Part shown: in pieces, positions 6,515 through 6,712 of the stretch
Layout: each line of letters begins with the position of its first letter
Position numbering within the stretch: the stretch's first letter is position 1
NCBI GenBank assembly: GCA_001796785.1
Contig: MGNL01000153.1
Location: 2,886-9,597, forward strand
DNA: 6,712 bases
Reading direction: 5' to 3'
DNA from: Chloroflexi bacterium RBG_16_51_16
GTDB lineage: Bacteria > Chloroflexota > Anaerolineae > Anaerolineales > Villigracilaceae
Position numbers and translations under genes: made by a program
The notes under the pieces: model-generated
Databases searched by the model: none
What the model saw: only the letters and a program-made list of their open reading frames with translations
Told to the model about the DNA's origin: nothing

Positions 6515-6573
6515 AAATGATTCGGTGCCAGAATAAATCATGCCTCATTCAATCAACGATTTCATATAAATAT

Positions 6574-6712
6574 TCAAATTAAATGTCGACCACCATCCAC
6601 ATGAATAATCTCACCTGTGATGTAGCCCGGACCTGTCAACAGAAAAAGCAGTGCCGATTCAATCTCTTCCTGTGTTGCCCAACGACCAGCTGGAACGCTC
6701 TTAAGCAAATCT
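6574..6712 (-). CDS. Short-chain dehydrogenase/reductase, C-terminal end (partial; FolM/pteridine reductase-like tail)
   Basis: Only the last 45 residues are in the window. On the minus strand they read VPAGRWATQEEIESALLFLL, then TGPGYITGEIIHVDGG and RHLI, before a TGA at 6574-6576. The P-x-GR-x-x-x-x-EEI block followed by a YITG-x-x-x-x-VDGG ending is the standard C-terminus of classical NAD(P)-dependent SDR enzymes. The cofactor-binding TGxxxGxG motif and the catalytic Ser-Tyr-Lys lie outside the window. The final VDGGRHL resembles, from memory, the C-terminus of E. coli FolM (dihydromonapterin/dihydrofolate reductase) and related pteridine reductases. Its place beside folB, folK and folE supports a pterin-reducing role. 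An unrelated SDR such as a 3-oxoacyl-ACP reductase is the main alternative. It lies upstream of folB on the same strand, 85 bases away. Confidence 0.8.
   Translation of the reverse strand, partial: DLLKSVPAGRWATQEEIESALLFLLTGPGYITGEIIHVDGGRHLI

Overview
The window reads as ordinary chromosomal DNA from a free-living bacterium with mid-range GC content. The Tad proteins, the comF-hpf pairing and the style of the long HPF look to me most like Chloroflexota (Anaerolineae-like). That assignment rests on remembered resemblance only and has not been tested. Genes are tightly packed and no gap exceeds 90 bases. I see no tRNA, rRNA, CRISPR array, insertion sequence or phage gene.

Positions 1-3555 (+ strand) are the engine of a Tad (tight adherence, type IVc pilus) system: the last 50 codons of a CpaE/TadZ-like protein, then cpaF (motor ATPase), tadB and tadC (the two inner-membrane platform proteins). 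Gaps are 10, 27 and 2 bases, so this is almost certainly one operon. Pilin, prepilin peptidase and secretin genes are not in view.

Positions 3600-5653 (+ strand) carry comF (phosphoribosyltransferase-fold competence protein), hpf (long-form ribosome hibernation factor) and folE (GTP cyclohydrolase I). They follow tadC in the same direction with gaps of 44, 58 and 64 bases, and could be partly read from the same transcript.

Positions 5624-6712 (- strand) hold folK, folB and the C-terminal end of a short-chain dehydrogenase/reductase (SDR) whose tail resembles FolM/pteridine reductases. FolE, FolB and FolK supply three steps from GTP to 6-hydroxymethyl-dihydropterin pyrophosphate, and the SDR may reduce a pterin. 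folE runs into folK tail-to-tail with a 30-base overlap. folB and folK overlap head-to-tail and appear to have their own extended -10 promoter.

I did not find an undescribed system. The points most worth checking are the FolM-like SDR in a folate cluster, the Tad-ComF neighbourhood (possible Tad-linked DNA uptake), the convergent folE/folK overlap, and the very short leader predicted for folB.
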